This document shows positions 16,472 to 25,702 of a DNA stretch of 64,000 bases, in pieces. Source of the DNA: an uncultured Paracoccaceae bacterium (lineage in GTDB: Bacteria > Pseudomonadota > Alphaproteobacteria > Rhodobacterales > Rhodobacteraceae); NCBI GenBank assembly GCA_947503965.1, contig CANNFU010000001.1, forward strand, positions 620,001-684,000. The letters run 5' to 3'. The translations under genes and the position numbers were made by a program. Below the pieces are notes generated by a model that searched no databases, was not told the origin of the DNA, and saw nothing but the letters and a program-made list of their open reading frames with translations. Within the stretch, counting starts at the first letter, position 1. The number at the start of each line of letters is the position of its first letter.

Positions 16472-17821
16472 ATGGATAAGGAATTACCCAATTTTCGGCA
16501 GCCTCCGCGCGGAACAAAGGCTCGCGCGGTCGCCATTCCAGCAGGCCGCGCGTCGCGGTTCACACAGCTAGGCACCATGACCGCCAGCGTGGCCGGATCA
16601 ATGGCTGTCAACGGGATCGCGCAACTCGGCAAAGGGCAGCGTCCATCCTTGCGCAACCTTCTTCTGACTCCGCGCAATGTGAACAAGATCACCGATCAGC
16701 TGGCCAAGATGCGCGGGGCCGCGATGAAGATCGGACAACTGGTTTCGATGGATACCGGTGAGGTGCTGCCCCCCGAACTGGCCGAGATCATGGCGCGCCT
16801 GCGGGCCGATGCGCATTTTATGCCACCCGCACAGCTAAAGCAGGTTCTGAACGAACAGTGGCCCGCTGGCTGGCTTGGCAACTTTGCAAAGTTCGACGTG
16901 CGCCCCATCGCAGCCGCCTCTATCGGGCAGGTGCATCACGCACGCCTGAAAGACGGGCGCGAGGTCGCGATCAAGGTACAATATCCCGGCATTGCGCAAA
17001 GCATCGAAAGCGATGTGGCCAATGTAGGTGCGCTGATCAAAATGTCCGGCCTGCTGCCAAAGGGGTTTGAGCTTGAGCCCTATCTGGATGAAGCCTGCGA
17101 GCAACTCCATCAGGAAACCGATTATGCGCGCGAGGGCGCGTATCTGGAGCGGTTCAATCATTTGCTGGCCCAAGACACCCGGTTCCACCTGCCGCAGTTG
17201 ATCCCCGAATGGACGACGCCGCGCATTCTGACCATGGATTACGTCAGCGGCATTCCCATCGAAGATGCCATAACCTTGCCACAGGCGGCCCGCGATCAGA
17301 TTGCGCATGATCTGATCGATCTGATGTTGCGTGAATTGTTCGGTTTCGGGGTGATGCAGACGGACCCGAATTTCGCCAATTATCGGTACGACCCGGAAAC
17401 GGGTAAGATCATCCTGCTGGATTTCGGTGCAACGCGGGAAATTGCAGCCGCCATCAGGTCGCAGTACCAGCAACTGATGGTGGCCGGTCTTGCCCGTGAT
17501 GCGGCGAAACTGCACGACATCGCGCTGGACATCGGCTTTTTCAACGAAGACACCGCACCTGCACATCAAAGCCAAATCATCTACATGATGGGTCTTGTCT
17601 TTGACGCGCTGCTGCAAAACGAGGTCTTTGATTTTTCCGACACTGCGCTGTCACAACGGATGCAAGCGGAGGGTATGAAACTGGCCGAGGATGGTTTTGT
17701 TCCCCCACCTCTGCCCATTGATATCCTGTTCCTGCAGCGCAAGTTTGGTGGAATGTTCCTGCTTGCCAATCGGCTAAAGGCGCGGGTGCGCGTGGCGGAC
17801 ATGCTTCATGAGCTAATCTAG
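16472..17821 (+). CDS. ABC1/UbiB-family atypical kinase
   Basis: A 449-residue member of the ABC1/AarF/UbiB/COQ8 family. The KxGQ motif characteristic of the family is present (AAMKIGQLVSMDTGEVLPPELAEIMARLRADA, residues about 85-115). Then come the Ala-rich nucleotide loop AAASIGQVHHARLKDGREVAIKVQYPG with its Lys, DPNFANYRYDPETGKIILLDFGATRE (catalytic and metal-binding Asp/Asn), and a helical tail. In bacteria such proteins support ubiquinone synthesis or lipid metabolism. This one lacks the C-terminal membrane helices of UbiB, so it is the COQ8/AarF-like soluble type. It is convergent with the CaiD-like gene, overlapping its end by four bases. Confidence 0.88.
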   Translation: MDKELPNFRQPPRGTKARAVAIPAGRASRFTQLGTMTASVAGSMAVNGIAQLGKGQRPSLRNLLLTPRNVNKITDQLAKMRGAAMKIGQLVSMDTGEVLPPELAEIMARLRADAHFMPPAQLKQVLNEQWPAGWLGNFAKFDVRPIAAASIGQVHHARLKDGREVAIKVQYPGIAQSIESDVANVGALIKMSGLLPKGFELEPYLDEACEQLHQETDYAREGAYLERFNHLLAQDTRFHLPQLIPEWTTPRILTMDYVSGIPIEDAITLPQAARDQIAHDLIDLMLRELFGFGVMQTDPNFANYRYDPETGKIILLDFGATREIAAAIRSQYQQLMVAGLARDAAKLHDIALDIGFFNEDTAPAHQSQIIYMMGLVFDALLQNEVFDFSDTALSQRMQAEGMKLAEDGFVPPPLPIDILFLQRKFGGMFLLANRLKARVRVADMLHELI

Positions 17822-18603
17822 CGCCCTTTCCAGACCGGGTCGCGCTTTTCCGCAAAGGCGCGCGCGCCTTCCAGCTGGTCTTCGGATCGGTACAGTCGTT
17901 CAACCGTTTCAAACTGGCTTTTGGTGATCCTGTTAAGGGCGTCCTGGAATTTCATGTCTTCGGCTTCCCGCACGATTTCCTTGATCGCGGCATTCACCAA
18001 GGGCGGGCCTGATGCGATCAACGCGGCCATCTCGCGCGCCTGGATCATCAGGTCACCTGCCGGCACCACCCGGTTGATCAGCCCCCAGCGCGCCGCCTCT
18101 TTCGCGTCCAGCCAACGCCCGATCAGCAACATCTCCATCGCGATATGGTAAGGAATCCGTTTGGGCAGCTTGATCGACGCGGCGTCGGCCACGGTGCCGG
18201 ACCGGATTTCAGGCAATGCAAAGGTCGCATGATCTGCGGCCAACAAAATATCGGCGGATAAGGCAAGCTCCAGCCCACCGCCACAACAGATCCCGTTGAT
18301 GACGGCAATCACAGGCTTGTTCAAACGCGGCAGTTCCTGCAATCCGCCAAAGCCACCACGGCCATAATCGCCATCGACCGCATCCCCATCTGCCGCTGCC
18401 TTCAAGTCCCAGCCGGGGCAAAAGAATCTGTCACCTGCCCCTGTCACGATAGCGACGCGCAAATCAGGGTCATCGCGGAAGTCGGCAAAAACATCACCCA
18501 TGATCCGACTGGTCGCCAGATCGATGGCATTGGCCTTTGGCCGGTCCAGCGTCACCTCAAGCACATGCCCGTTGCGCTGTGTTCTGATGGGTTCATCTGT
18601 CAT
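17818..18603 (-). CDS. caiD: Enoyl-CoA hydratase, carnitinyl-CoA dehydratase-like
   Basis: A 261-residue crotonase. The N-terminus TLDRPKANAIDLATSRIMGDVF, the FRDDPDLRVAIVTGAGDRFFCPGWDLKAAA stretch and the exact C-terminal ending AFAEKRDPVWKGR match CaiD (crotonobetainyl-CoA hydratase), which is also 261 residues long. The oxyanion-hole glycines (GICCGGGLELALSADI) are present. It would hydrate crotonobetainyl-CoA to carnitinyl-CoA or act on a similar betaine-CoA. The CaiD match is from recalled family sequence, not a search. The start is the ATG at 18603, overlapping the stop of the CoA ligase gene (ATGA); a longer reading would intrude into that gene. It is last in a three-gene minus-strand operon. 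Confidence 0.8.
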   Translation of the reverse strand: MTDEPIRTQRNGHVLEVTLDRPKANAIDLATSRIMGDVFADFRDDPDLRVAIVTGAGDRFFCPGWDLKAAADGDAVDGDYGRGGFGGLQELPRLNKPVIAVINGICCGGGLELALSADILLAADHATFALPEIRSGTVADAASIKLPKRIPYHIAMEMLLIGRWLDAKEAARWGLINRVVPAGDLMIQAREMAALIASGPPLVNAAIKEIVREAEDMKFQDALNRITKSQFETVERLYRSEDQLEGARAFAEKRDPVWKGR

Positions 18604-20636
18604 GAGGTGCATCCTTTGATAATCAATGCGTCTGCTGCAATGGCACCATGTGGCAGGCAAAGCAGCGGGTTCACCTCAACCTCCTGCGGTCGATGCGCAA
18701 TCACATAGGACTGGATCGCGAGAACCGCGTCAATGATCGCCTGCACGTCCGCAGCGGGCCGTCCACGATAGCCTGTCAGCAATGGAAACGCTTTCAACTG
18801 ACCAAGTGCGGCTGCGATATCAGCGCGCGTTGCCGGGACCAGCAAATGCACACGATCCGCAAGGATTTCCGTCAAAACACCACCCGCAGCAATTGTCAGA
18901 ACAAACCCATGTGCGGGGTCCCTGACCACGCCGACAAGCAGTTCGGCAACGACATCTGTGACCATCTGCTCAACAAGAAACGAAGAACATCGCATCCGCT
19001 TTGCCGCCGCGACAACCTGATCAATCGTCAGCAGATCCACAGCCACGGCGGCAGCTTCGGTCTTGTGCGCGATACCTTCGCCCTTCAGGGCGATTGGGAA
19101 TCCTATCGCTTGTCCCGCATCGGCCAGGCCATCAATAGTATGGACACTTTGGGACAGCGGTACGTGTACGCCAAATTCGCGCAATGCCTGCTTTGCCGCG
19201 GCCTCACCTAAAACCGCAGGCTGGCTCGCGTCCTCATCAGGCAACAGCAGGTCTGTCGGATCCATTGTTCCGTTCAGAACCGTGGAGGCAACGCCAATAG
19301 CCTCCATCGCTTCGGGGATGCCGCACAGTGGCAGAATTCCGCGATCAACCAGGTGTTTGGCGATATCTTCCGGCATGTTTTCGACCAGGGAGCTCAGCAA
19401 CGCCACCGGTTTACCGCTTGCGTCCTGCGCCTTTGCCACTGCTTCGATCACCGGTTCCCAAGCGGCAGCGTTGCAACGATCGCTGCGCGGGAAATCGAGC
19501 ACCACGACACCCAGGCTCATCCGCGCGTCCATCATTGCGGTAAAGGTTGCCGCCATCGCATCCACATTACCCCAGATATAGGTGTGGTAATCCAGCGGGT
19601 TTGCCAACGCGACCATAGGGCCAAGTACGGCGCGCAAAGCGGTTCTTTGCGGATCGGACAGGGTTGGGTAGGTCACATCCGAACCATGCGCGGCATCCGC
19701 CATCAGGCTGACCTCGCCCCCGGAACAGGACATGGATGCGACGTTGGCCGACGGCAAAGGGCCGATCACATGCAACAGTTTCAGCGTCTCAAGGAACGCG
19801 GACAAAGACTGGACCTGCCCCACACCCAAACGTTGAAAAAGCGCCCGCGCGCCTGCGTCGCTGCCCGCCAGTGCGGCGGTATGCGACACTGTCGAGGCCC
19901 GCGCCTGATCCGATTTGCCCATCTTCAATGCGACAATCGGTTTGCCCTTTTGCCGCGCGGCTTTCGCCAACGCCTCAAACGCGCGCAGGTCGCCGACGCC
20001 TTCAATATGCAGGCCCAGTGCGGTGACGCGCGGGTCATCCAGCAGCCCCCGCCCAATATCGGCGAAAGAGGTTTGCGCCTGATTTCCAACCGTAACCACA
20101 TAGGCAATCGGCAAACCCCGCGCCTGCATCGTCAGATTGATCGCGATGTTCGAAGATTGGGTAATCAGCGCCACACCAGTGTCGACAGGGACCCCACCAT
20201 GCTGGTCGGGCCACAGCGTCGCACCATCCAGATAATTCAGCAGACCATAACAATTCGGTCCGATGATTGGCATGTCGCCTGCGGCATCAAGCAGGGCATC
20301 TTGCAGATCAGCGCCGGCGGCATCTTCCTGAACCGCCTCGCGAAACCCGGATGCAAAGCAGATCGCGCCCCCTGCCCCCATTGCAGCAAGGTCGCGCACA
20401 ATCTTGATCGTCGCATGGCGATTGACGCCGATATACGTCGCATCCGGGGCGTGTGGCAAATCATCCAGGCTGCGAAACGGTGTCAGACCGGCAATGCTGT
20501 CCTTGGTGGGATGCACCACCCATAGATCCCCTTGAAACCCGATCTTCTGACATTGGTGCAACACCTCGGCACCCCATGCGCCGCCGCCCACAACGAGGAT
20601 CGAACGCGGACGCAAAAGCCGGTCAAAGCGGTTCAC
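18600..20636 (-). CDS. NDP-forming acyl-CoA ligase (acetate--CoA ligase family, alpha-beta fusion)
   Basis: A 678-residue fused NDP-forming CoA synthetase. Residues about 1-130 form the CoA-binding Rossmann domain (RFDRLLRPRSILVVGGG). Residues about 140-450 are the succinyl-CoA ligase-like domains with the phospho-histidine segment SHTAALAGSDAG. Residues about 460-678 are an ATP-grasp domain (FGVHVPLSQSVHTIDGLADAGQAIGFPIALKGEGIAHKTEAAAV). It makes an acyl-CoA from a carboxylate using ATP, giving ADP and phosphate. Together with the CaiD-like hydratase and acyl-CoA dehydrogenase it could activate gamma-butyrobetaine or carnitine; that substrate is inferred from the neighbours only. It directly abuts the acyl-CoA dehydrogenase gene upstream. 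Confidence 0.85.
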   Translation of the reverse strand: MNRFDRLLRPRSILVVGGGAWGAEVLHQCQKIGFQGDLWVVHPTKDSIAGLTPFRSLDDLPHAPDATYIGVNRHATIKIVRDLAAMGAGGAICFASGFREAVQEDAAGADLQDALLDAAGDMPIIGPNCYGLLNYLDGATLWPDQHGGVPVDTGVALITQSSNIAINLTMQARGLPIAYVVTVGNQAQTSFADIGRGLLDDPRVTALGLHIEGVGDLRAFEALAKAARQKGKPIVALKMGKSDQARASTVSHTAALAGSDAGARALFQRLGVGQVQSLSAFLETLKLLHVIGPLPSANVASMSCSGGEVSLMADAAHGSDVTYPTLSDPQRTALRAVLGPMVALANPLDYHTYIWGNVDAMAATFTAMMDARMSLGVVVLDFPRSDRCNAAAWEPVIEAVAKAQDASGKPVALLSSLVENMPEDIAKHLVDRGILPLCGIPEAMEAIGVASTVLNGTMDPTDLLLPDEDASQPAVLGEAAAKQALREFGVHVPLSQSVHTIDGLADAGQAIGFPIALKGEGIAHKTEAAAVAVDLLTIDQVVAAAKRMRCSSFLVEQMVTDVVAELLVGVVRDPAHGFVLTIAAGGVLTEILADRVHLLVPATRADIAAALGQLKAFPLLTGYRGRPAADVQAIIDAVLAIQSYVIAHRPQEVEVNPLLCLPHGAIAADALIIKGCTS

Positions 20637-21797
20637 CTAAGCCCCCAATGGCCGCAACAGTTCACGACTGATGATATGGCGCTGAATTTCCGACGTGCCG
20701 TCCCATATCCGTTCAACCCGTGCATCGCGCCAGAACCGTTCAATGGGAAAATCCTCCATCAATCCCATACCGCCGAATATCTGCAAGGTGGTGTCGGTCA
20801 CGCGGGCGAGCATCTCGGTCGCGTAAAGCTTGGCAGAGGCAATTTCCCGGTTCGCAGGCAAGCCCTGATCAAGGCGCCAGGCGGCAGCAAGGGTCAGGAA
20901 ATCGGCCGCATCAATTTCGGTGATCATATCGGCAATCTGAAAACCGACGCCCTGGAACTTGCCAATGGGTTGACCGAACTGTTCGCGTTCCGCCGCATAA
21001 TTCAGGGCGTAATCGAAACACCGGCGCGCGCGCCCCACCGACATGGTCGCAACCGTGATGCGCGTGGCGTAAAGCCATTCATTCATCACCGCAAAGCCAC
21101 CATCAACCGCGCCAAGAACCTGCGCATCTGGCAGGCGGCAGTCATCAAAGTTCAGGATACAGTTCTTGTACCCCCGATGGCTGACAGAGTTGTAGCCGGA
21201 ACGCACCTCAAATCCCGGCGTTCCGCGATCAACAAGAAATGTCGTGATCCGCTTCTTGGGTCCGCGTGGCGTTTCATCGACCCCGGTGGCCACAAATACG
21301 ATGAAGAAATCCGCATGATCGGCGCCAGAGATAAAGTGCTTTGATCCGTTCAGCACCCAGTCACCGCCATCACGCACGGCGCTGCACTTCATCCCGCGCA
21401 CGTCCGAACCCGCATCAGGTTCCGTCATCGCCAAGGCATCCATCCGTTCACCCCGGACGGCCGGCAGCAGATACCGTTCCTTTTGGTCACCCTCGCAGGC
21501 CATCAAAATGTTCTGCGGACGGCCAAAGAAGTGGTTCAGCGCCATTGAACCGCGCCCCAATTCCCGCTCGACCAATGCAAATTCCAGATGGCTCAGACCC
21601 GCACCGCCGACACTTTGCGGGAAATTGCAGGCGTAGAACCCAAAATCAATCGTCTTGCGCTTGATCTCGGCTGCGATTTCCTTGGGGACTTCGCCCGTGC
21701 GTTCGACCACGTCCTCATGTGGGTAAATTTCGTTTTCAACAAATGATCGTACGGTTGAAACGATCATCTCTTGCTCATCGGTCAGGCTGAACTGCAT
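20637..21797 (-). CDS. Acyl-CoA dehydrogenase
   Basis: A 386-residue flavoprotein oxidising an acyl-CoA to the 2,3-enoyl-CoA, with electrons passing to ETF. The FAD-binding signature AMTEPDAGSDVRGMKCSAV is near residue 125, ISGADHADFF near 160, and the C-terminal GGMGLMEDFPIERFWRDARVERIWDGTSEIQRHIISREL closes the family core. At the position where most family members have the catalytic Glu (E-G-T), this protein has Asp366 (WDGTSE). It is the first gene of the minus-strand operon with the CoA ligase and the CaiD-like hydratase, which fits desaturation of gamma-butyrobetainyl-CoA. AGCCCGCG precedes the ATG with only a weak ribosome site. Confidence 0.85.
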   Translation of the reverse strand: MQFSLTDEQEMIVSTVRSFVENEIYPHEDVVERTGEVPKEIAAEIKRKTIDFGFYACNFPQSVGGAGLSHLEFALVERELGRGSMALNHFFGRPQNILMACEGDQKERYLLPAVRGERMDALAMTEPDAGSDVRGMKCSAVRDGGDWVLNGSKHFISGADHADFFIVFVATGVDETPRGPKKRITTFLVDRGTPGFEVRSGYNSVSHRGYKNCILNFDDCRLPDAQVLGAVDGGFAVMNEWLYATRITVATMSVGRARRCFDYALNYAAEREQFGQPIGKFQGVGFQIADMITEIDAADFLTLAAAWRLDQGLPANREIASAKLYATEMLARVTDTTLQIFGGMGLMEDFPIERFWRDARVERIWDGTSEIQRHIISRELLRPLGA

Positions 21798-21865
21798 CGC
21801 GGGCTCTATTCTGAGGTCTGTCAGACGAGCCTAGAGACGATTTTGAGGATTGCAATCAGATGTGG

Positions 21866-23011
21866 TCAGGCGACCTGCTGACCATCCGCCCAAACAGTCC
21901 TGACCACGGGCACATCATGCAACATCGAAAAGCGTAGGATATCGGCGCGCTTCCCAACGGCAATCATGCCACGGTCATCCAGATGCACATGTTTGGCGGC
22001 GTTTGCGGTTACCGTGGCGATACCCTTGGCCCAGTCATCCCAAATCTGCGACACCTGCACGGCCCCCATCAACAAGGCTGCCGGAACATAGTCGGACGAC
22101 AGAATATTCAACCGGTCCAGCCGCGCCAGTTCATGGGCGGCCACATTGCCGGAATGGGAGCCGCCACGGACAAGATTGGGGGCACCCATGATCGTGGCAA
22201 TATCCGCCGCATGGCATGCCTCTGCTGCCTCAACCGTGGTTGGAAACTCGGCAATCGTGACACCATGTGCGGCACTTGTCGCGACCTGATCTGCGGTCGT
22301 GTCATCATGACTTGCCAGTGTTGCTCCATACCGCCGGGCGGCAGCAACCGCCCCGGCCTCGTGCGCGGCGCCCAATCGATCCTGAAGTCCGTAAAGAAAA
22401 TCCATGTAATCAGCAAAACCCGCGCGGTCGAGGTTATGCTTGCCGCAGACATAGTCTTCGAACTTTTTCAGATCGCGGAACTGGCGTTGTCCCGGTGTAT
22501 GATCCATCAATGATACAATGCCGACACGGTCTGCATCACCGAACTCGGCCATTTCATCTAGCAGCGTTTCGGAACAAATCTCAGCCCGCAAATGAATATG
22601 GTGCGAGATTTTCAGCGCACCGGCCGCGCGCATCTGCAAAATCTCGTCTGCCATCTGGCGGGCGTATTTGCCATAGCGCTTGTTCTTGTCTGATACGATG
22701 GACCCAACACGGATCGCGTCGAAAACGGTGGTGATACCGGTCGCGGCCAGTTCGCGGTCATGGGCCACAATGGCGGCGCGATGCGGCCAATCCACCCTAG
22801 GACGCGGAGTAATGTGGCGTTCCAGATTATCGGTGTGCAACTCAATCAGACCGGGACAGACAAAGTCGCCCTCGCAGTCGATGGCTTGGACCGGGACAGA
22901 TATGCCTTGCGAGATATCCTTGATCTGCCCATCCCGCAGGACCAGCGCACCATGAACGACCTCATCAGCAAGGATGATCCGGGCATTGGCGATAATAATG
23001 TCTTGTGTCAT
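21866..23011 (-). CDS. phnM: Alpha-D-ribose 1-methylphosphonate 5-triphosphate diphosphatase
   Basis: A 381-residue amidohydrolase-fold enzyme of C-P lyase metabolism. It removes diphosphate from ribose 1-methylphosphonate 5-triphosphate to give the PhnJ substrate. Segments typical of PhnM are FVCPGLIELHTDNLERHITPRPRVDWP (metal-ligand His/Asp), ALKISHHIHLRAEICSETLL, SLMDHTPGQRQFRD, TLASHDDTTADQV and SSDYVPAALLMGAVQ. The start MTQDIII at 23011 is preferred over a longer reading, which would cross the divergent DUF1045 gene start. It is separated from the rest of the minus-strand phn operon by that inverted gene, so it may need its own promoter in the 34-base gap. Confidence 0.93.
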   Translation of the reverse strand: MTQDIIIANARIILADEVVHGALVLRDGQIKDISQGISVPVQAIDCEGDFVCPGLIELHTDNLERHITPRPRVDWPHRAAIVAHDRELAATGITTVFDAIRVGSIVSDKNKRYGKYARQMADEILQMRAAGALKISHHIHLRAEICSETLLDEMAEFGDADRVGIVSLMDHTPGQRQFRDLKKFEDYVCGKHNLDRAGFADYMDFLYGLQDRLGAAHEAGAVAAARRYGATLASHDDTTADQVATSAAHGVTIAEFPTTVEAAEACHAADIATIMGAPNLVRGGSHSGNVAAHELARLDRLNILSSDYVPAALLMGAVQVSQIWDDWAKGIATVTANAAKHVHLDDRGMIAVGKRADILRFSMLHDVPVVRTVWADGQQVA

Positions 23012-23045
23012 GGAATTGTCACGCTGCCTTGGCAAAGGGTTTTTG

Positions 23046-23723
23046 ATGTTCAAACGTTATGCGATATTCTACACGCCATCGCCGGGACCATTCGCCGACT
23101 TTTGCGCAAGCTGGCTGGGTTGGGACAGCCGCATTGGCACCGCGATACGCCACCCTGTTTGCGACGGGGTCGACATTGCCTCGGTGACGCGGGTGCCCCG
23201 CAAATACGGGTTTCATGGCACGTTGAAGGCGCCGTTCAGGTTGGCTGATCATCAGACCGTCGATGACCTGAAATCCATGACGGCCGCATTTGCGAAAGGC
23301 ACCAAGCCTGTCCGCCTTGACACAATGACGCTGCAGCATCACCACGGCTTTCTTGCCCTGCGCCCTGTCGGCGATACGGCTGCGCTGAATGCGCTTGCAG
23401 CGCGTATTGTCGCCGATCTTGATCCTTTCCGCGCCCCGAGCACGCCCGAAGATCTGGTGCGTCGCCGACAGGCCGGACTGACCGGACGACAGGATCACAA
23501 TCTGATCACATGGGGCTATCCTTACGTGATGGATGACTTTCATTTTCACATGACGCTGTCGGGGCGCATGACCGCTGACACAGCCCATGAGATCATCGCC
23601 ACACTGAACCCGCGGCTGGACCCGCTGATCCCAAAGCCCTTTGTGATCGACCACATCACCCTGATGGGGCAGGCAGAGGACGACATGTTTCACGAAATCC
23701 AACGCTATGCCCTCGCCGGTTGA
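23046..23723 (+). CDS. DUF1045 phosphonate-metabolism protein (2H phosphoesterase-like)
   Basis: A 225-residue protein of the DUF1045 family, found almost only next to phn genes. The N-terminus MFKRYAIFYTPSPGPFADFCASWLGWDS, the YGFHGTLKAPFRL motif (first HxT) and DDFHFHMTLSGRM (second HxT) mark a 2H phosphoesterase fold. That fold suggests hydrolysis or ring opening of a ribose phosphate or cyclic phosphate intermediate, but its reaction is not established to my knowledge. It is on the opposite strand to all other C-P lyase genes here. It diverges from phnM by 34 bases and overlaps the end of phnN by 19 bases. Confidence 0.85.
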   Translation: MFKRYAIFYTPSPGPFADFCASWLGWDSRIGTAIRHPVCDGVDIASVTRVPRKYGFHGTLKAPFRLADHQTVDDLKSMTAAFAKGTKPVRLDTMTLQHHHGFLALRPVGDTAALNALAARIVADLDPFRAPSTPEDLVRRRQAGLTGRQDHNLITWGYPYVMDDFHFHMTLSGRMTADTAHEIIATLNPRLDPLIPKPFVIDHITLMGQAEDDMFHEIQRYALAG

Positions 23724-24247
23724 AGCACGCGCAGGACGGCGTTCACCGTATCGGACAATGCGCCGCTGTTGTCGATCTTGTGTGGTTGCAACTCTGGCGA
23801 CAGATCGAAGTCGGCCTGCGCCAGACGGCGGGCAATCTCGACGCTATCCTCGCGGCCACGTGCGCGCAGACGATCCTCTAAAACCTGCGGCGAGGCCTGC
23901 AACATTATGACAGCAAAGCGCGAAAACACCTGTGCCGCCTCTGGCAATACCGTGCGCGACAGATTTGCCAGAACATCGCGGCCCGCCAGCAATTCGTCTG
24001 ACACGCTACGCGGAATACCATAGCGCAAACCATGTGCAGACCACGACATCACAAAGCTGCCTGCGTCGGACATTCGGTCAAATTCATCGTCCGACACACC
24101 ATCAAACACCTCTCCTCCGGCGTCAGAAGGGCGCGTGATGACGCGACGGGCCAGTACAATATGGGGCGCAGCCGTGGACACGGCGCGCATCATGCTGTCC
24201 TTGCCCACTCCGGATGGGCCGACCACGGCAACGAAACGACCGGTCAT
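23705..24247 (-). CDS. phnN: Ribose 1,5-bisphosphate phosphokinase
   Basis: A 180-residue P-loop kinase ([14 protein letters not shown] at residues about 9-22), related to guanylate kinase. PhnN phosphorylates ribose 1,5-bisphosphate to PRPP, the last step of C-P lyase product recycling. [23 protein letters not shown] and [12 protein letters not shown] are the family's substrate-site segments. The start overlaps the stop of phnL by four bases, so it is translationally coupled. Its 3' end overlaps the convergent DUF1045 gene. Confidence 0.93.
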   Translation of the reverse strand: MTGRFVAVVGPSGVGKDSMMRAVSTAAPHIVLARRVITRPSDAGGEVFDGVSDDEFDRMSDAGSFVMSWSAHGLRYGIPRSVSDELLAGRDVLANLSRTVLPEAAQVFSRFAVIMLQASPQVLEDRLRARGREDSVEIARRLAQADFDLSPELQPHKIDNSGALSDTVNAVLRVLQPARA

Positions 24248-24927
24248 GCGACCGCCTTGGGGGTAAATGCGGTCACATCAATCTCGCGGTCGCAGACCTG
24301 CGCCCGCGCGGCATCGTCATGAAATATCCCGACAATCGCGGCACCGCGCGCCTTGGCTGCCGCAATCATTTCAAGCACGACAGCCCGGTTCGTGGCGTCA
24401 AGGCTGGCGGTCGGCTCATCCAGCAGCAGCGCCGGATAATCATAGGCAAAGCCACGCGCGATATTGACCCGCTGCTGTTCACCACCAGAGAACGTTGTCG
24501 GGCTAAGCGACCATAAGCGTTCGGGCACGTTCAAACGTGTCAGCAAAATCTCTGCGCGCGCCAGCGCATCTGATCGATCCCAACCTGTCGCCAACAGCGG
24601 CTCGGCAACCACATCAACGGTGGACACACGCGGCACAACACGCAGGAACTGGCTGACGTAACCAAGACTATATCGCCTAAGCTGCAATATCTCACGCGGC
24701 GCAGCACTCGCCACATCAACCTCACCAATCTGGATGCGGCCCGATTGCGCAAGGTAATTGCCATAAAGCATCCGCATCAGCGTGGACTTTCCCGCGCCGG
24801 ATACGCCGACCAAGGCGACACATTCGCCGGGTGCAACCTGAAACGACGCGCCGTGCATGACAGGTATGCGCGCGGCCCCTTGATTATGCAGAGTAAAAGA
24901 TTTTGAGACGTTTTCGACGTTAATCAT
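24244..24927 (-). CDS. phnL: C-P lyase complex ABC-type protein PhnL
   Basis: A 227-residue ABC ATPase-like protein. Walker A is GVSGAGKST (residues about 41-49), the signature [14 protein letters not shown] and Walker [13 protein letters not shown]. PhnL is needed for phosphonate breakdown and is thought to work with PhnK on the C-P lyase core complex rather than in transport. [19 protein letters not shown]-type N-terminal strands fit the family. It lies between phnK (four-base gap) and phnN (overlap), in canonical order. Confidence 0.93.
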   Translation of the reverse strand: MINVENVSKSFTLHNQGAARIPVMHGASFQVAPGECVALVGVSGAGKSTLMRMLYGNYLAQSGRIQIGEVDVASAAPREILQLRRYSLGYVSQFLRVVPRVSTVDVVAEPLLATGWDRSDALARAEILLTRLNVPERLWSLSPTTFSGGEQQRVNIARGFAYDYPALLLDEPTASLDATNRAVVLEMIAAAKARGAAIVGIFHDDAARAQVCDREIDVTAFTPKAVA

Positions 24928-24931
24928 CTGC

Positions 24932-25702
24932 TTACACCTGCAATACCGACGAAACTAAAAGCTGCGTATAGCGATGCTGCGGATCGTCCAGAACCTGATC
25001 TGTCAGACCCGTTTCCACCACGTGTCCATCCTTCATGACCATCAGACGGTCCGCCAAAAGGCGGACCACGGCAAGGTCATGGGTCACGATAATGGCGCTC
25101 AGGTTCATTTCGCGGACCAGACCACGCAAAAGATCAAGCAAACGGGCCTGCACGCTGACATCCAGGCCCCCGGTCGGTTCATCCATGAAGACCAGACGCG
25201 GGCCAGTCACCAGATTGCGGGCGATTTGCAGGCGCTGCTGCATGCCACCCGAAAACGCGGTCGGGCGATCATCAATGCGGTCCACGCTGATCTCGACCCG
25301 GCCCAGCCAATCTGTCGCCGCCTCGCGAATGTCACCGTAGTGACGCGCACCAACGGCCATCAGCCGTTCCCCCACGTTGCCGCCCGCACTGACATTCATG
25401 CGCAGCCCATCACGGGCATGCTGATGGACAAAGGCCCAGTCCGTTCGCGACAGCATCCTGCGCTCTGGCTCGCTCATGCTAACAGTATCGCGCAGGCCGT
25501 CCGCACGGGTGTCAAAGCAAACGGATCCGCGATCAGGTGTTAGGTGCCCCGCAAGGCAGTTGAGCAAGGTCGATTTGCCTGATCCGCTTTCACCGACAAT
25601 CCCCATGACCTCACCCGGGTAAAGGTCAAAGGACACACCGGTGCAGCCGATCCGTTGCCCATAAAACTTGGCAATATCAGTAACCTGTAGCAACGGGGTC
25701 AT
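24932..25702 (-). CDS. phnK: C-P lyase complex ABC-type protein PhnK
   Basis: A 256-residue ABC ATPase-like protein. The Walker A motif GESGSGKST is near residue 38, the signature motif [14 protein letters not shown] near 152, and Walker [14 protein letters not shown] follows. PhnK binds the PhnGHIJ core and is required for C-P bond cleavage in vivo. The long insertion with [29 protein letters not shown] is typical of PhnK. The start overlaps the phnJ stop (ATGA). Confidence 0.95.
   Translation of the reverse strand: MTPLLQVTDIAKFYGQRIGCTGVSFDLYPGEVMGIVGESGSGKSTLLNCLAGHLTPDRGSVCFDTRADGLRDTVSMSEPERRMLSRTDWAFVHQHARDGLRMNVSAGGNVGERLMAVGARHYGDIREAATDWLGRVEISVDRIDDRPTAFSGGMQQRLQIARNLVTGPRLVFMDEPTGGLDVSVQARLLDLLRGLVREMNLSAIIVTHDLAVVRLLADRLMVMKDGHVVETGLTDQVLDDPQHRYTQLLVSSVLQV

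Noticed and set aside
19353-20525. 390-codon open frame on the plus strand opposite the NDP-forming CoA ligase gene
   Set aside because: It is exactly antisense to a well-supported enzyme gene; its predicted protein is rich in Arg, His and Gln with no domain, as expected for a shadow frame in G+C-rich codons.
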